Origin: Thuidium tamariscinum
Taxonomy: Eukaryota > Streptophyta > Bryopsida > Hypnales > Thuidiaceae
Assembly (NCBI GenBank): GCA_947034885.2
Contig: OZ019759.1
Coordinates: 4,342,501-4,406,500 of the forward strand
Length of the DNA: 64,000 nucleotides
Direction: 5' to 3'
How positions within the stretch are numbered: position 1 is the first letter of the stretch; each line of letters begins with the position of its first letter. The notes under the pieces are model-generated. The model was not told the origin of the DNA and ran no database searches. It was given only the letters and a program-made list of their open reading frames with translations. Positions 1-12,581 of this stretch are shown piece by piece. The position numbers were made by a program, and so were the translations under genes.

Positions 1-74
1 ATGTTCGAAAAACTGGGGAAGATGAAATACGGAAGGTTAGTTCACAAAAATGTTGTGCAAACCGATGTTGCCAA

Positions 75-1705
75 ATGTTTCATCATGAGAGTACGTCGAA
101 GGTGAGGAAGACATTTTACCTAAAGTCATTTGAAGACCGTCGGGAATATGGGATCGCCGTAGGCGGGCAACTGCATAGTGGGGACGGGAATCGGAAGCGT
201 AAATATGTTACATTGGAGGGAGCTGAAGTATGTACTATAGCGTGGTATATTATTCACGGAATTCCAAATTGACCTACCACAATTATATAGAGAAGTACAA
301 TGATGGTGTGGTCTCGGGAATGCACGGGAATAAAGGGATTAAGCATCCCAGGATTTGAACCGTCCAAGTGACAGGAATGATAAAAGCAATCATAGATGAA
401 ACCGCTGATCAAATGCCACACCAAATGTGGGGCATTGGAAATGGATGAATGGACACTTTGAAATTTTTGCCTGTTGGAAATAATTGGAAACGAGTTCAAG
501 TTGATGCCAATGAGGTAGTTGAATCACTCGAAATCTGTCTGTTGAGTCTGTGAGTTACATTATGCCATCGGGAGATCTCTGGATATATTATTACATCGGG
601 AGAACTCCCGATAAAATTGTTTTGGAGGGCAATCGTTCTTAGCCATTATCTGTTGTTGTTGCTTTTGATTTTGAAGTGTGCTTTCATTCCATTGCAGTTA
701 AATTTGGATTATGGTCTTCCTCAAGTGAACCAGTCAACCATTAGTAGAATAAAAAAGAAGCACTTCAACAATGTTGCGGTTAAACATGTTGGCAGTTCGT
801 TTGTAAAGTGTACTACTTGTGATCAATTACTGGCGTTCCTTTTGAAATCACCGAAAGGAAGTCTCGAGTTTGTAGAGTTCACAAAGCAGCGAACTGAGCA
901 TCTTAATCATCAAGCGTCTTGTCGTCGCTTGTACAAGTCTTGGCGTGAAGAATCGAAACGGAACCCTCAGGAGATGTTATGCATTATTCATGATAAGATG
1001 GATACATCTAAAACCGCTCTTCCGAGGATGCGGATGACAACAAAGACCACTCAAGGTTTAGGTCAGCTTCCGTTGAGCATGACCGATATGGTAGCTCATG
1101 GTCATGGTGATGGCGCTTATGCTCATTATGCTCCATCATGTTGGCCGGGGGACTTGAACTTTACGATCTCGTCCTTGGCCAGATTGTTTCGCCGATTGGA
1201 GGGTCCTCTAATTCAAGAGACAAGCAACCTCTTCCCTTATTCGCCGACCAATTCAATGTTTGAGGCACTACTCAGAGGAAAATCTAGGTGTATGGACACC
1301 CTAAAATTGATAGATCCAGCAGCTTGGCATGGATCTATTCGCTTCCCTGAAAAATTGTATCTTCAGCTTGATAACTTTGCAAAGGATAACAAAAACCAAT
1401 ATCTCATGGCGTTCTTGTCTATGCTTACAGCAAGAGGAGTATTCAAGGAAATCCAAGCCGGTTTCCTTCTAGTTGGACACACTCACGAGGACATAGATGC
1501 TTATTTTAGCCATTTGTCTAAAGCTTTGAAGAGTAAGAATACGTTTGTTGGTGCTGACCTTATGAAAGCCTTCATGGAATCTCAGGAATTATCATTCATG
1601 CCCGAGGTCATACAAGAGGTGTCAGATTTTAAATGCTTTATTAGAGGTTACTTGTGCAGTGGCGCAGCTAGAATTATCGGATCGGAAGAGATACATCTTT
1701 TTTAA
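75..1705 (+). pseudogene. Decayed DUF7869-like transposon gene
   Basis: I read this as one broken gene of the family whose C-terminal domain is, to my recollection, catalogued as DUF7869; its proteins occur in many plants and animals in a transposon-like distribution. The first piece (75-272) ends in TGA, but its reading continues at 272 in the next frame (TYHNYIEKYNDG), through TGA at 356 and TGA at 446, to NWKRVQ near 500. A likely GT-AG intron (515-697) follows, then an open frame to 1705. Recognisable motifs of the 3' part are IIHDKMD (near 985), LYLQLDN...NKN (near 1365) and GHTHEDID (near 1480). The three acidic motifs suggest an RNase H-like nuclease fold; that is inference. The two in-frame TGA codons are each one C-to-T step from CGA (Arg). 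The ATG at 617 lies inside the presumed intron and is probably not a true start. No terminal repeats were found, so element limits are unknown. Confidence 0.6.
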
Positions 1706-1911
1706 TTCTATGTGGATGGTGATGGAATCTCCGTTATGAAGTATAAAAAATCAGCAGTGGATTCACAGTGGGCATTGTTAATAACTGTGTATGATCCTAT
1801 GTAAGCAATAAGTGCTTACAAAGCGCAAAATAAATAGAAGTTGCACTATCTATGGCATATGAGAACCTGTTGTCCATTTGAATGTCACTGCTTGCTTTTG
1901 GATGTGAGCAC
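1706..1911. other. 3' flank of the DUF7869-like gene, no feature seen
   Basis: AT-rich sequence directly after the reading frame. It shows no open frame, repeat or terminal structure that I can support. Confidence 0.3.
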
Positions 1912-2695
1912 TTCATCAGGGGAGTTCCAGATGAGCCATACTGACATTTAAATTTTCATGTTTGAATAATATGTAAAACTGCATAGGAAATCTGTGGATA
2001 TGAAAATTTCGTATTCATAATGACATTTTAACATCAGGGATTTCTAGCTGAATGATCATTACAGTAGTACATCACGAGATTTCCAAATGAACATTACATT
2101 AGTACAGAGGGGAATTTTCAGATGAACATTACTTTACTACATCGGGGGATTTCCAGATAAGCATAAAATTAATACATACTACATTGGGGGTTTTGCAGAT
2201 GAACATTACATGAGTACATCTTAAGAGTGGGGGGATCCAGATGAATATTGCATTAGTACATCGAAGGCTTTCCAGAAACAAAAGATCAATACATCGGGGG
2301 ATTTCCAGATGAACATTACATTAGTACATAGGGGGTTTTCGGGATGAACATTACATTAGTTCATTGGGAGATTTCCAGATGAACACTACATTATAACATT
2401 AGTACATCGGGAGATTTCTAGATGAACATTACATTAGTACATAGGGGGTTTTCGGGATGAACACTACATTAGTTCATTGGGAGATTTCCAGATGAACACT
2501 ACATCATAACATTAGTACATCGGGAGATTTCCAGATGAACATTACATTAGTAATTAGGGGGGGTTTACATGGACATTATATTAGTACATCGGGGGATTTC
2601 CAGATGAACATTACATTAGTAATTAGGTAGATGGGTTCGCATGTACATTACATTAGTACATTGGGAGATTTCTAGATGAACATCAGTGACATTAG
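1912..2695. repeat. ~35-bp minisatellite with higher-order units
   Basis: About eighteen imperfect copies of a ~35-bp unit built on ACATCGGGGGATTTCCAG followed by ATGAACATTACATTAGT. Copies differ in the G run and in short indels. Part of the array shows a higher-order duplication of about 113 bp: GGGGGTTTTCGGGATGAAC recurs at 2331 and 2444. Two degenerate units of the same type (CATCGGGAGA) also lie at 560-605, inside the presumed intron of the upstream DUF7869-like gene. The repeat may therefore belong to that element rather than being a later neighbour. Confidence 0.85.
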
Positions 2696-3149
2696 AACTC
2701 TCTGGTTTGAAATCTTTGGATAAATTGCCAACCGTAATTATATGCATCCGAAGATTTTTCCATAAATTACTTCTGGACTTTCCATAGTCCGAAAGTAGTT
2801 AAATAAGGCATATGTACATCCTCTAACACTTAAAGTAATTATAGTAGTTTGAAGACAAGAGGTTTAAGAACTTCACATACTAGAACTACATAGAGTCCAT
2901 GTGATTACTTCTTGAAAACTACTAGTATTGAAAATACTAACTAAATACTATAGAAAAGTACAACAAACTACACCCTAAAACCGCTAATAGTATTTGCAGA
3001 CTACTATTGACTGTCATATAAGAAGTGAGAATACATGCAGACTCACAAACTATGTAATTTATTCCAATACATACTATAAGTTGTTTTGAATGTATGGTGT
3101 GAACCAAATCTACAAGTACAATAGTACTTTTGACATACAAAAACAGAAT
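2696..3149. other. AT-rich stretch, no clear feature
   Basis: No repeat or convincing coding capacity. The long minus-strand frame of the RING-like gene runs open into this stretch down to 2937, but its residues there look like random AT-rich translation (many I, Y, S, L), so I end the gene before it. Confidence 0.3.
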
Positions 3150-4929
3150 ATAAATAAAAGAAGTGAGTATATCTGAATCTGGGTAGTTCAGCCTTACAAC
3201 CTCGTCACGTTTTGCCAACAGCTTGGCATCTTCTTCAATACCCCCTAAAGTGGCTGCCCTCTTTTGTAATTCAACGTTGACCTTTCCAACTCCCAAGCTC
3301 CTAAACCAATCAGGATCTACAAAGGCTTGGGTGCACTTTAGGTCAACACAGCGATTCCCACTTTGATACACAATTTTGGCGCAGAATGGATGATACATAT
3401 GTTTACAACTACTCACAATGATATCACTTTTAGGAAATGCAAAACCACAAAGGGAACAGGTCGTGATTTTGAGGAACATGTCCAACCCTAAATCATCTTC
3501 ATCAACTTCAGAGCTTGGATAGATAATAGGTGTAGGATGGAACCCAAGGGTTGGTCTTCCGATCTTCAAAAGTTCACACTCGGACTTGACACCAACAAGC
3601 ATAATTTTTTTCAAACGCAGCACTCTCTCACATTCTTCAGCTTCTTATTCAACCTTTGATGCTTCCATCTTCTTGGCGTTCAGCTCCTACTGTTTCTCCT
3701 CCATTACCTCTTCCATGAATGCTCTTTTTCCCTCATTGCACTTCCGTATCACCTCATCAAGGACATCACAATCACCTTTCATTAGTATTTTCAATTTGGC
3801 ACTGAATGAATCACAAACCAGCTCTAGAACCCTTACTTCACCTCCAACTTTACTCTTTCTGGTTACTGTAGAGTTGAAGCTGGTCTGCAGTGCTTCCAAC
3901 TCCATATTCAAGATGCAGAATAGGTTTTCCATGTATTCCACAGTAGTCGAACTCCCTATGCCTACTTCTCTTTGAAAAGCACTCCCAGGATTGAAATGCC
4001 AAAGTTGGGCAGATTGTGACTGCAAAACACACAAGAAAAAACCCTAAACCTTCAATTCTAAACATTTCAGTAATTCATGCTCATAATGCAAACCTATCCA
4101 TCATTTTTGAGGTACTGAATTTAATAACTTAGAAGAACTAAAATCAAAAAATTAATGTCTACCAAAAGACTTCCAAGGACATTGTTCATGAATAGGAAAT
4201 GCTGAATAATTTGAAAATCAAGTAATTTCAAATAGAGTATAAATAAGAAAAACAAACCGTTCCAATGTCAGATTGACCACGAGAGGAGCCTTCTCCAATT
4301 TCGACCTTCACCTCCGTCTTCACAATGGGCACAGGAACCTTGACTTTCCTTCAGCTCGTTTTTGTAACCTGAAGCTCTTCTTGAATTGCATATTCCAATT
4401 TCGTTTTGTCTTGAGCATATCTTATACGTTGGTGCAAATTGGTCTCCTCCCTAAATTTGCACCAATTCACTTTTTCCTTCGTTTTGTGCTCAAACACAAT
4501 ACCCCGAGCGAATTGGCAACTCACAACCCATGGAATCTCCAAATCAGTTGTTTGATACACAAGAGGGTGCAAGTACTAGATCCTTGACCTCACTTCGGTG
4601 TCTTTGCAATCCGCCCAAGCGTATCTTGATCTCCCTCCAGCCCCTTGACCCTTACCAAATAATTCGATCATCATCTCTTCTGGGATGTCTTTCCCCTTCT
4701 TCAGTCTGTGGGGATTCATTCCATCATCTTCAAGTTTGTAGGCTCCTTTGAAATCCTGCCACTGCATAATGGCAGGAGGTTGCTTAAGACCATGCAGGAG
4801 CCCTTCAAGCTTAGAAATAGTGAGTACTGGACTGTTCCCTTTGTTATTTTCACCCATGGTTCCAGAGGACAATCTAGATTTTGATCTTCCTCTAGACTCA
4901 ATCACCTTCTTCTTCATTGTACCCTTCAC
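3150..4929 (-). pseudogene. Decayed RING-like zinc-finger gene, unrecognised family
   Basis: Two probable exons on the minus strand. Exon 1 (4929 to about 4257) starts MKGTMKKKVIESRGRSKSR and has a basic, nuclear-type N-terminus. It is crossed by TAG (4576-4578) and TGA (near 4350) and ends at a GT donor. Exon 2 begins after TTTTGCAG at 4020 and is one frame to about 3150, crossed by TAG (3687-3689) and TAA (near 3648). Its first half is helical and charged (MELEALQTSFNSTVTRKS). The second half has a RING-type ligand pattern: CSLC near 3450, CKHMYHPFC near 3405 and CVDLKC near 3345. A ubiquitin-ligase-like or other zinc-binding role is possible but not shown. All four stops are one C-to-T step from CAG, CAA or CGA, so this is decay, not a set of separate small genes. 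I do not recognise the family; domesticated or transposon origin is open. Confidence 0.5.
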
Positions 4930-6649
4930 AAAATCAAAGGAATAACAACAATATGAGAAATCCTTAACTTAATCACCAACCTAAAAGGGGGCCTACATTG
5001 TAAGAAAGTTTCTTGAAAAATTAAAACGACAAAATTCTAACGTAGAATATTGTCCCTTGCTTTAGGACTGTACTCCTATTTAAGTAGTTCCCCATTGAAG
5101 CAACGCCGTCCAAATGACATGGTAAACAGTTAAGTGCGTATTTCATCTGGACACAAATTTTGTAGCAACTAGCTCTCAAGCTACCGGGATGTGATAGAGA
5201 TTCTCCCAAAGAAATAAAGTAAACAATAGAATTAATCAAAATCCTAAAAGTCTCAGTCGCACCTAAACCCAAGTCCTAGTAAGTGCTTTCTTGAACTTCC
5301 TACTCACTTAAGGTACCCTAACACCCACTGATTGGTAAAACAAGTGGATCTTTCCCTAAACCCTTTCCCCTAACAAAATAGAAAAGATAGGGCGCACTTT
5401 GAAAGAATGAAACCATACCCTAAACTCAATAAGCATTATCATGTTTACTTATGCAAGAAATCATGAGGAGTTTACAAACTTACCAAGCGTAGAAGCAGAA
5501 TATACTGGAGAAATCAAGGTTTCTTGACAACGCCGTCAACTTTGTTTACATCTCCTTTGCAAATCTGTGATACCAACAACACAGGAAATTTAGAACTGTG
5601 CAGTGTATCTAATGCACAATGATGAATGCAATAAGAAAGCTCATGACTAGAGTAGATCCCCAAAATGCACAAACAATAAACGTAGCACTTCTCTATCACT
5701 CGTAATCCTCGATACTCCCCATACCCTAAAATCGTCACAAGAGAAATTAACATTGGAATACTACCAAAATTAATCTATAAGCATTGTCCATGGAAAGCAA
5801 GCGTATGTACAAAAAACAAAATGTAGAATTCCAAGTGGAACCCAAAGAACATCTGCATAATCCTCAATACTCCCCAAACCCTGAAACTGTCCCACGAGAA
5901 TATAACAAAAGTAAACTTCCGGAATCATTCTCTGAGCATTGTCCATGGAGAACAAACCCACATGTAATTGACCCTAAAACCCTAAACCGCATGCAAAGAG
6001 ACGAATTTTGTCCTTCCTTCTTCTGTAAGCTAAAATGAAACCGTTTGCTCATTTTAGGGCTCCCTTTCCAAGCTTAATGAGCAAATTCTGAACCGCACAA
6101 ATAGGCGACACTCTACCTCCTCCCAAGCAAGATTAAACAAAAACGAGGCAGAGCTATCTCACATTCTCACTATAGAAGTTGCTGTTTTCACTTTTCAGAA
6201 CCAGAGAAATAAGCCTACGATTGCAAGGTTCTCTAACATCAACAAAGCCTTCTAAACCCTAAGCTGAAAGTATGGTGCGGTAGGAGGGAACATGGAACAA
6301 GCAAAAAAAAACTAAAATCAAGCGCAAAACTAAACCACAAACTTGGAAAGTGAACGGGTGAACGGAAAAAAGGAGAGAGACGAAGATGACCGGCTCCAAC
6401 CGGTTGTGGCGATTGAGAGACTGTGTACTGGCGGTCATCTTCGCCGCCATTGGTTCATCTGGATTTCACCCAGATTTCAAACAAATGGCGCGCAGTTCCT
6501 TTAATTGACGATTGATATTCAATGAAAAATGTACACTTAGTACAAAGTACAAACCAAGTGTAATTCAAGTACTCTCAATTTTTGTCGAAAGTGTACCTAA
6601 TGTAGTCGACTTGTACCCAAAAGCATCATGAAATTAATCTACAATCATT
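4930..6649. other. Upstream region of the RING-like gene, mostly non-coding
   Basis: AT-rich sequence with several CCCTAAA/TTTAGGG fragments, as is common in plant leaders and introns. A short minus-strand frame starts at 6450 (MAAKMTASTQSL) and could be a first exon of the gene at 3.2-4.9 kb, since its first codons look better than the rest, but I see no supporting splice evidence. Otherwise nothing. Confidence 0.25.
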
Positions 6650-7680
6650 GAACAGGTGTATTCTAACTTATAAAATTTCTTCTTTTTGCTTCCGGATGTC
6701 CACTTTGAAACATTCTTGCTTTTGTAGGTTGTGTTAAGAATGGCAGGGTTGGTCCCTTTTTGGAATTCCATGGAATTTGAAAACCAAAGTAGTGGGACAT
6801 TGAAATTTGAGCATCAAATTTCATTTTAGAGAAGTACTCTAACTTGTACGTTATTTCTTCTCTCCTTTTGGACGTCTACTTTGAAACATCTTTGCTTTCG
6901 TAGGTTGTGTTAAGAATGGTAGGGCTGGTCCTTTTTTAAGAATTCCATGGAATTTGAAAACCAAAGTAGTAGGACATTGAAATTTGAACATCAAATTTCA
7001 TTTTATAGAAGTACTCTAATTTGTATGTTATTTTTTTTCTCCTTTTGGACGTCTACTTTGAAACATCTTTGCTTTCGTAGGTTGTGTTAAGAATGGCAGG
7101 GCTAGTCCTTTTTTGGAATTCCATGGAATTTGAAAACCAAAGTAGTGGGACATTGAAATTTGAGCATCAAATTTCATTTTAGGGAAGTACTCTAACTTGT
7201 ACGTTATTTTTTTTCTCCTTTTGGACGTCTACTTTGAAACATCTTTGCATTTATAGGTTGTATTAAGAATGGCAGGGCTGGTCCTTTTTTGGAATTCCAT
7301 GGAATTTGAAAACCAAAGTAGTGGGACATTGAAATTTGAGCATCAAATTTCATTTTAGGGAAGTACTCTAACTTGTACGTTATTTTTTTTCTCCTTTTGG
7401 ACGTCTACTTTGAAACATCTTTGCATTTATAGGTTGTATTAAGAATGGCAGGGCTGGTCCTTTTTTGGAATTCCATGGAATTTGAAAACCAAAGTAGTGG
7501 GACATTGAAATTTGAGCATCAAATTTCATTTTAGGGAAGTACTCTAACTTGTATGTTATTTTTTTTCTCCTTTTGGACGTCTACTTTGAAACATCTTTGC
7601 ATTCGTAGGTTGTGTTAAAAATGTTAGGGGTGGTCTCTTTTTGAGATTCCATGGATTTTTAAAAACAAAGGGGTATTACA
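6650..7680. repeat. 176-bp tandem repeat, about six copies
   Basis: The anchor GGTTGTRTTAAGAATG recurs at 6727, 6903, 7080, 7256 and 7432, and in decayed form at 7608, a spacing of 176-177 bp. Each unit contains TTTTGGACGTCTACTTTGAA, an EcoRI-like GGAATTCCATGGAATTTG and CATCAAATTTCATTTTA. The two central units are nearly identical and the first and last are the most diverged, as expected from unequal exchange. The length is close to one nucleosome repeat, as is usual for plant satellites. Confidence 0.92.
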
Positions 7681-8340
7681 TACCGTCTCTTAATGACAAT
7701 AATATTTTATTTGAATGAATGTAAGTTTATATATGGAATATTTGTTTGATTTAGTGTCTTGTGAATGAATTGATTTATTATTCTCTAGATTTCATTGCTA
7801 GTTTTCCTTTCAACTTTAATAGAAGTTAATCATGATATTTTTAGGTCTTGCATACATAATGTTTATAGTTTAGAGAGGTTGTTGTGGGTGAAGCTATCAT
7901 GTGAGACACTGGAGTTTTTGTTCAATCTGTATATGATTGAATTAATCAACAATTTGAATTTGTGAATGATATAGACTTTGTACTAATGATGAATGTATCA
8001 TTTGCATAAAGTATATTTGAATTGAAAATGATAATGATTCTAAAGTGAGAAGGAAGTTCCTACTTTAACCAGAAGGTTACATGGCTACACTAAAAAAAAG
8101 GTTTTATACTTTATTATATTTAGTTTGTGAACTACTACATGACTTCAATTGGTCATAATTGTTGATCATATACACATTGTAGAAGCTCTATGAAATTAAG
8201 TAACAGTTTTGTGTGTGTACTTGACTTCAAATTGATTAATTTATTAATGTAGTGTTGTAAGTATTTAGATATTTGTAAGGAAATTAATTGTTTTCCTTTT
8301 AATCCCTTGGTAATGAAGTTGATCTAAGTCTTTAATAAAC
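7681..8340. other. AT-rich stretch, nothing seen
   Basis: Very AT-rich, with no frame longer than a few dozen codons, no tandem repeat and no inverted repeat that I could find. Confidence 0.3.
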
Positions 8341-9794
8341 CCTTAAACCTTTAATACCCTTGCCGAACCTACAGCCTCGGAGTTTCCCAAACCTCCACGT
8401 GCGGCTCGTTCTAGCCTTGAACCTTATCAAAGCACGAGCTTCGGATCCAATCCAGTAGGTTCGTGATTCCCAAACTTGAGTTTGTGGCTCAGTGGTCAAG
8501 TTTAGGAGATCATCTCTCCTCTGTTATTCCAGGCTCCTAATCGTGCGCACTTGCGTTGTTCATTTCAGAGAGTCGTGTGTTTTGTTGTGTGCTTCATGTG
8601 ATTGGGAGGTCTGGTGGTGAGCGAGAGTTGTTTGTGCATTGTGGTTGGGGTTCGTTTTGTTCTCATGCAGACCTGCTCCTGTGAGTGTTGTTAGACTTCA
8701 GCGCTCCTGAGAGTGAGCTCATCCAAACCCTGAACTTCTATGGTAGTTGACTTGAGGGAGGGGTGGCGAACCTCATTGGATCCCAAGTTTGCAGGTGAGG
8801 ACGATAGGGACAAGCGCTTCACGAGGGCGATCGGGCTTTGAGGAGGACGACGAGGGTTTAGATTGACGGTGGTTTGTCTTCTGTCTTCCGTCGTGGTGCT
8901 CCGAGGTTTAGGGTTACGACAAATTTTGCAACAAGCTTTGTTGTCAAGGTGTCGGGGTTTCAATTGTCTGGCTATTGCAATGTGGATTTGTAGTTGGCGG
9001 GAGGTTGACGATTGAATTGGGCAAGTACACATTCTTGCGGTAAGTTTCCTTTAAATCCAAATGTGCATGCAGTTGTTTTCCACTTCTTGGTGCTTTGTCG
9101 GATGCAGGTTGTTTGTGCATTGTGGTGATTTTGTTTGTGCATCGTGGTTTTGCTTACGTGACTGGTTCGAGTGGAAGTTGTTTTCACTAAACCTTGAATA
9201 CTAATTTCAAGGTATGACTAATTCGTCTCTGTATTGAGCTTGGCCATACGTTTGAGTTCTATTTTCTGGAATTGTGTTTCCCCTTGGTTGATTTCTTTCC
9301 CCTTAAGTTCTTGTAAATGTTTTGTAAATGATTCCTAAAATTTTTTTTTCTGCCTTTCAGCATCCAATACCCGTATAGGCGGGAATTGGCAGAGGTACTT
9401 GACGCCATCAATTTCAAGCACTGCATTTCACGTAAGTCTCTTGCGGTCAAATTTCTTAATGGGTTTGCTTGTTTGTAATATAAACCTTCCAAATTCAGAT
9501 TGCAATTCATAAGGTATAGTTCAGAAAGGATTAGTGAGCTTTGAATATGTGAATGTCCATGGAAATTAAGGGTGTTTTGGATTGGAATGACAAAGGAGCA
9601 TGTAAAACTAGGGTTCAAGACTTCACGTCCAAATTTAGACCAAAAAAACCACAAAGTAGAATTAGGGTTTTGGTTTCTGGGTTCAACAAGTGCCTATGCA
9701 TGGCTGTGTATATTAGGGTTTAGGATTTCTAGCAGTCCTGGAGCAACCACACAAACGCATATTCTATAAGCTCACTATAGTCTACACTATGTAA
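8341..9794. other. GC-richer then mixed stretch, no supported gene
   Basis: From about 8341 the composition becomes clearly more GC-rich up to about 9180. Two similar segments (CCTACAGCCTCGGAGTTTCCCAA near 8370 and TAGGTTCGTGATTCCCAA near 8456) suggest a decayed internal duplication. Short frames on both strands look like shadows, rich in R, S, T and P. It could be the remnant of a retroelement end, but no terminal repeats or protein motifs support that. Confidence 0.25.
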
Positions 9795-10038
9795 TATCAT
9801 TGAGTCGAGGATAACCATCAAGTACTATTATGCATTTACTGAATCGTTATTCTTTTATCGATGATGATGACATCCACCAGGAAATGTGTACAAACTATCG
9901 AGAGTTGTCTTCCAATGACTGACCAAACCTACAGGAATTCACCTTCCAAACATTCTAGAGTAATCCTGTGTACTTGACAAAGGAATTGTACTTGCAGTCT
10001 GTAAACTCTTTTTGCAGTTATCCTTGAGTCGATGATAA
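9795..10038. repeat. Palindromic motif cluster, left part
   Basis: Two copies of the ~21-bp motif (half-site TTATCRTCGA, one central base, half-site TCGAYGATAA) lie at 9795-9814 and 10018-10038. The second abuts the ACATA duplication of the LTR-like element, so that element landed at the edge of a motif copy. Confidence 0.7.
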
Positions 10039-10410
10039 CATATGTCACAGTCCGAAAATATCGTGTAAGTGAAATAGGAAGATGGTGAATAGAATAGTTC
10101 AATTTTTCAAAAATTTTAGGGTTAGATATGGGGAGAAGAAGACAATTAGAATCTTTTTACCTTGGGATCCGTCTGAACCGGATTGACCAAGGAGAATTTC
10201 CAGATTATGGGTATGAGTTTCCGGATCCGGAACGGAACTTTCCGGAAGACGGAACTTGTCAAGGACGGATCCGGTATACTCCAGGACGGATCCGAGCTAG
10301 TTCCGGATGGTCGGCACCTACGGGTCTACGCCGCCGACCTACGGAAACTAGCGTAACGGCCGAGGAACGTCGCGCCGTTCCGAGGGGAACTGGGAACGCA
10401 GGGTACCGGC

Positions 10411-10418
10411 TGGTATAT
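10411..10418 (+). promoter_or_regulatory. TATA box of element A
   Basis: GGTATATAAACCCCTCC lies about 150 bp before the first ATG of the element A reading frame, in the right place for a TATA box. The inverted copy has a decayed equivalent (ACTTATACCCC on the minus strand near 56940). Confidence 0.6.
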
Positions 10419-10556
10419 AAACCCCTCCACTCCACTTCATTTTTCCTTTTCGATTTGGCAAATCAAGGTACGGCTTGTGTGCAGGTTCTGGAGCGCGTAT
10501 AGAGAGAGAAAGAGTGGTGAGTAGTAGAGATCGGTTCCGGGTTTAGTTCAGGGTCG

Positions 10557-12581
10557 GTGCCGACCGCATCGACAAGTTCCGACTCGGGCGGAGAGATGGC
10601 GAGCTCCTCCAATCCGAAACGAGCGGTAGTGACTGCCAAGGCGATTTCGCCACTCATCCCTTCCGATCCGCAGCATCGGAAGGAGTTAGAGGATGATTTA
10701 GTCTTCCTAGGGTGTCATGGGTTGATCCGGCGCCCGTGGAGTATGAAGAGTGACGAGATGGTGCAGGAACTCCCCTCGGGAGTTCTGAATCAATACCAAC
10801 TCACGGTGAGGGGTAGACCGGGTGCCTGGTCGCCAGATATTTGGGCGGATGTATACGGGTTTGATAAAACCGGATTAGGTATAGCTCCCCGGATGGACAA
10901 GTTTAGTGTTAATAAGTTCCGGAATCCGCCCCACCCTAAGGACGGATATTCAGTTCCGGATTGCACGAACGACCGGCATAGGCGGATGTTGGAGTTTCTG
11001 ATCCCCATCTTCTACCCGGAAAAGCCCACCCGTGTCATGGTGACGGTAGCAAACACCATCTTCGGGTGTTTTGAGAAGCGGATAGTCAACTGGAGCCTAG
11101 TCCTCCAGTATGTAGTTAATCGGCTAGCCGAACATGTGGGACGGGAAAAGACCAGTACTATCATCGCCTATCTGATCCATCTGTACCACCACAATGATGT
11201 ACTGAGTGGGCCGGAAATCCTCCACTATGAGACCGGAGTTCAGATCCTCAAGTACGGCTTAACGGATGAGGTGGAGAAGGATCCGGAGGACCTAGAGGAC
11301 GAGCGGATGGAGGAAGACCCCCAGGAGCAGAAGCCGGCCAGCCAGCCGGAACGGATGAAATCCACCACGCCGGATAAGAGGGGCAATCCAGATCCGAATC
11401 CACTCGAATCGACCCTGGGTAAGAAGAAGCGGAACCACTTCGACACCATCATCCGACATGCCATGATGGCACACGCGGACAGCAACAACTACGAGGCCAT
11501 ACTCGAGCAAATCTCCGTCAAGCTAGGCGGAGTGAAGATCGAGGAAATTCCGGAAATCCTCGATCATCTTTCGACTCAAAAGGTGTTGCGAAAGAAGGAC
11601 GAGGAGATCCGGAAGTGGGAGGACGAAGCCCGGATCCAGGCGGATCGGATCCGGTAGGCGGAAGATCTGACCCGGGTGGCTGAAGAGGGACGGCAGAAGG
11701 CAGAAGAGGAGCGGAACGGGCTCCGTAATACGGTGACCTATCTGGAGAGTGACCTTAGTGTCGCCAACAGGAAGATCAGTGAGGCTACCACCTTGGTTCA
11801 GAACCTGCAAGGGTTGGTGGCCCAGCTGGCGGAAACAGTGGTGAGGGCCAAACTGTTTTCCGCCCGGTTGATGACGAAGGGACACATCACCGGATCGAAA
11901 GTCCTCACCATCTTGGTGGATTACCAGGCCAAGATGGAGGGGGTGCTGAAGGAGATGAGGGCCTTGGTGGGGGCTCTCAATCCGGAATTGGGAGAAGGCA
12001 TGTCGAGCTTGCTCAACCAGCAGGTTTACACGGACTTCAGCCCCGGAGCGCAAGGACGGATGTCGACGGATCAGAAGTTGCTCGGAAACTCGCCGGTCAT
12101 GAAGAACCTCGGCAAGCTCGGATCGGATCCAAATGCGGCCGGACCGTCAAATACACCTACGGAGCCGCAAGAGAAGAGGGTAGTACCGCGACTCGACTTG
12201 GAGATCCGGATGAAGGCCCTACCGAATCCAGCCAGGGAGAATCCGGAGAAGTTCGCCCACATGAACGAACTAGACAAGGTGCCGGGCAAGGAGCCGCGCA
12301 ACACGACAGTCATCCTAGATGACTCGGACAAGGAAGACAATCCGCCCATCAGCATCCATGATGAAGTTGGGGAGCAGGGCGGATTCCAAGAAGTAGAGCG
12401 GTCGGAAAGCTCAGAGGCGGATTCGGATGAGACCTCGACGGAAGACAACGGAACGCCACCAGTTCCGATTCAGAAGAGGCAGACACGATCCGCCACCAAG
12501 AAGGCTCCACCTCCCAAGGCAGCGATGCGGAGGAGTTCAGTTCCGCCTACGGGTACTACATCGAAGCGGGCGCGTAAGTAG
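10557..12581 (+). pseudogene. Element A gag-like ORF, one in-frame TAG
   Basis: One frame of about 675 codons, broken once by TAG at 11655-11657 between RIQADRIR and AEDLTRVAEE; CAG-to-TAG would explain it. ATG at 10557 or 10593 (MASSSNPKRAV) could be the start. The N-terminal third is a folded domain with DGYSVPDC and IPIFYPEKPTRV followed by ANTIFGCFEKRIVNWS, conserved in the inverted copy at 56.66-56.22 kb. Then come an acidic linker, a long coiled coil (about residues 330-450) with ILVDYQAKMEGVLKEMRALV, and a serine/acid-rich tail ending in basic TSKRARK. No zinc knuckle, protease, reverse transcriptase or integrase motif is present. The order (folded core, coiled coil, basic tail) suits a capsid or structural protein of a non-autonomous retroelement, but I do not recognise the family and the function is inference. 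Confidence 0.65.

Noticed and set aside
8485-8495. Match to a tRNA-type A box (TGGCTCAGTGG), possible SINE or tRNA
   Set aside because: No B box at the proper distance downstream, no cloverleaf and no A-rich tail.
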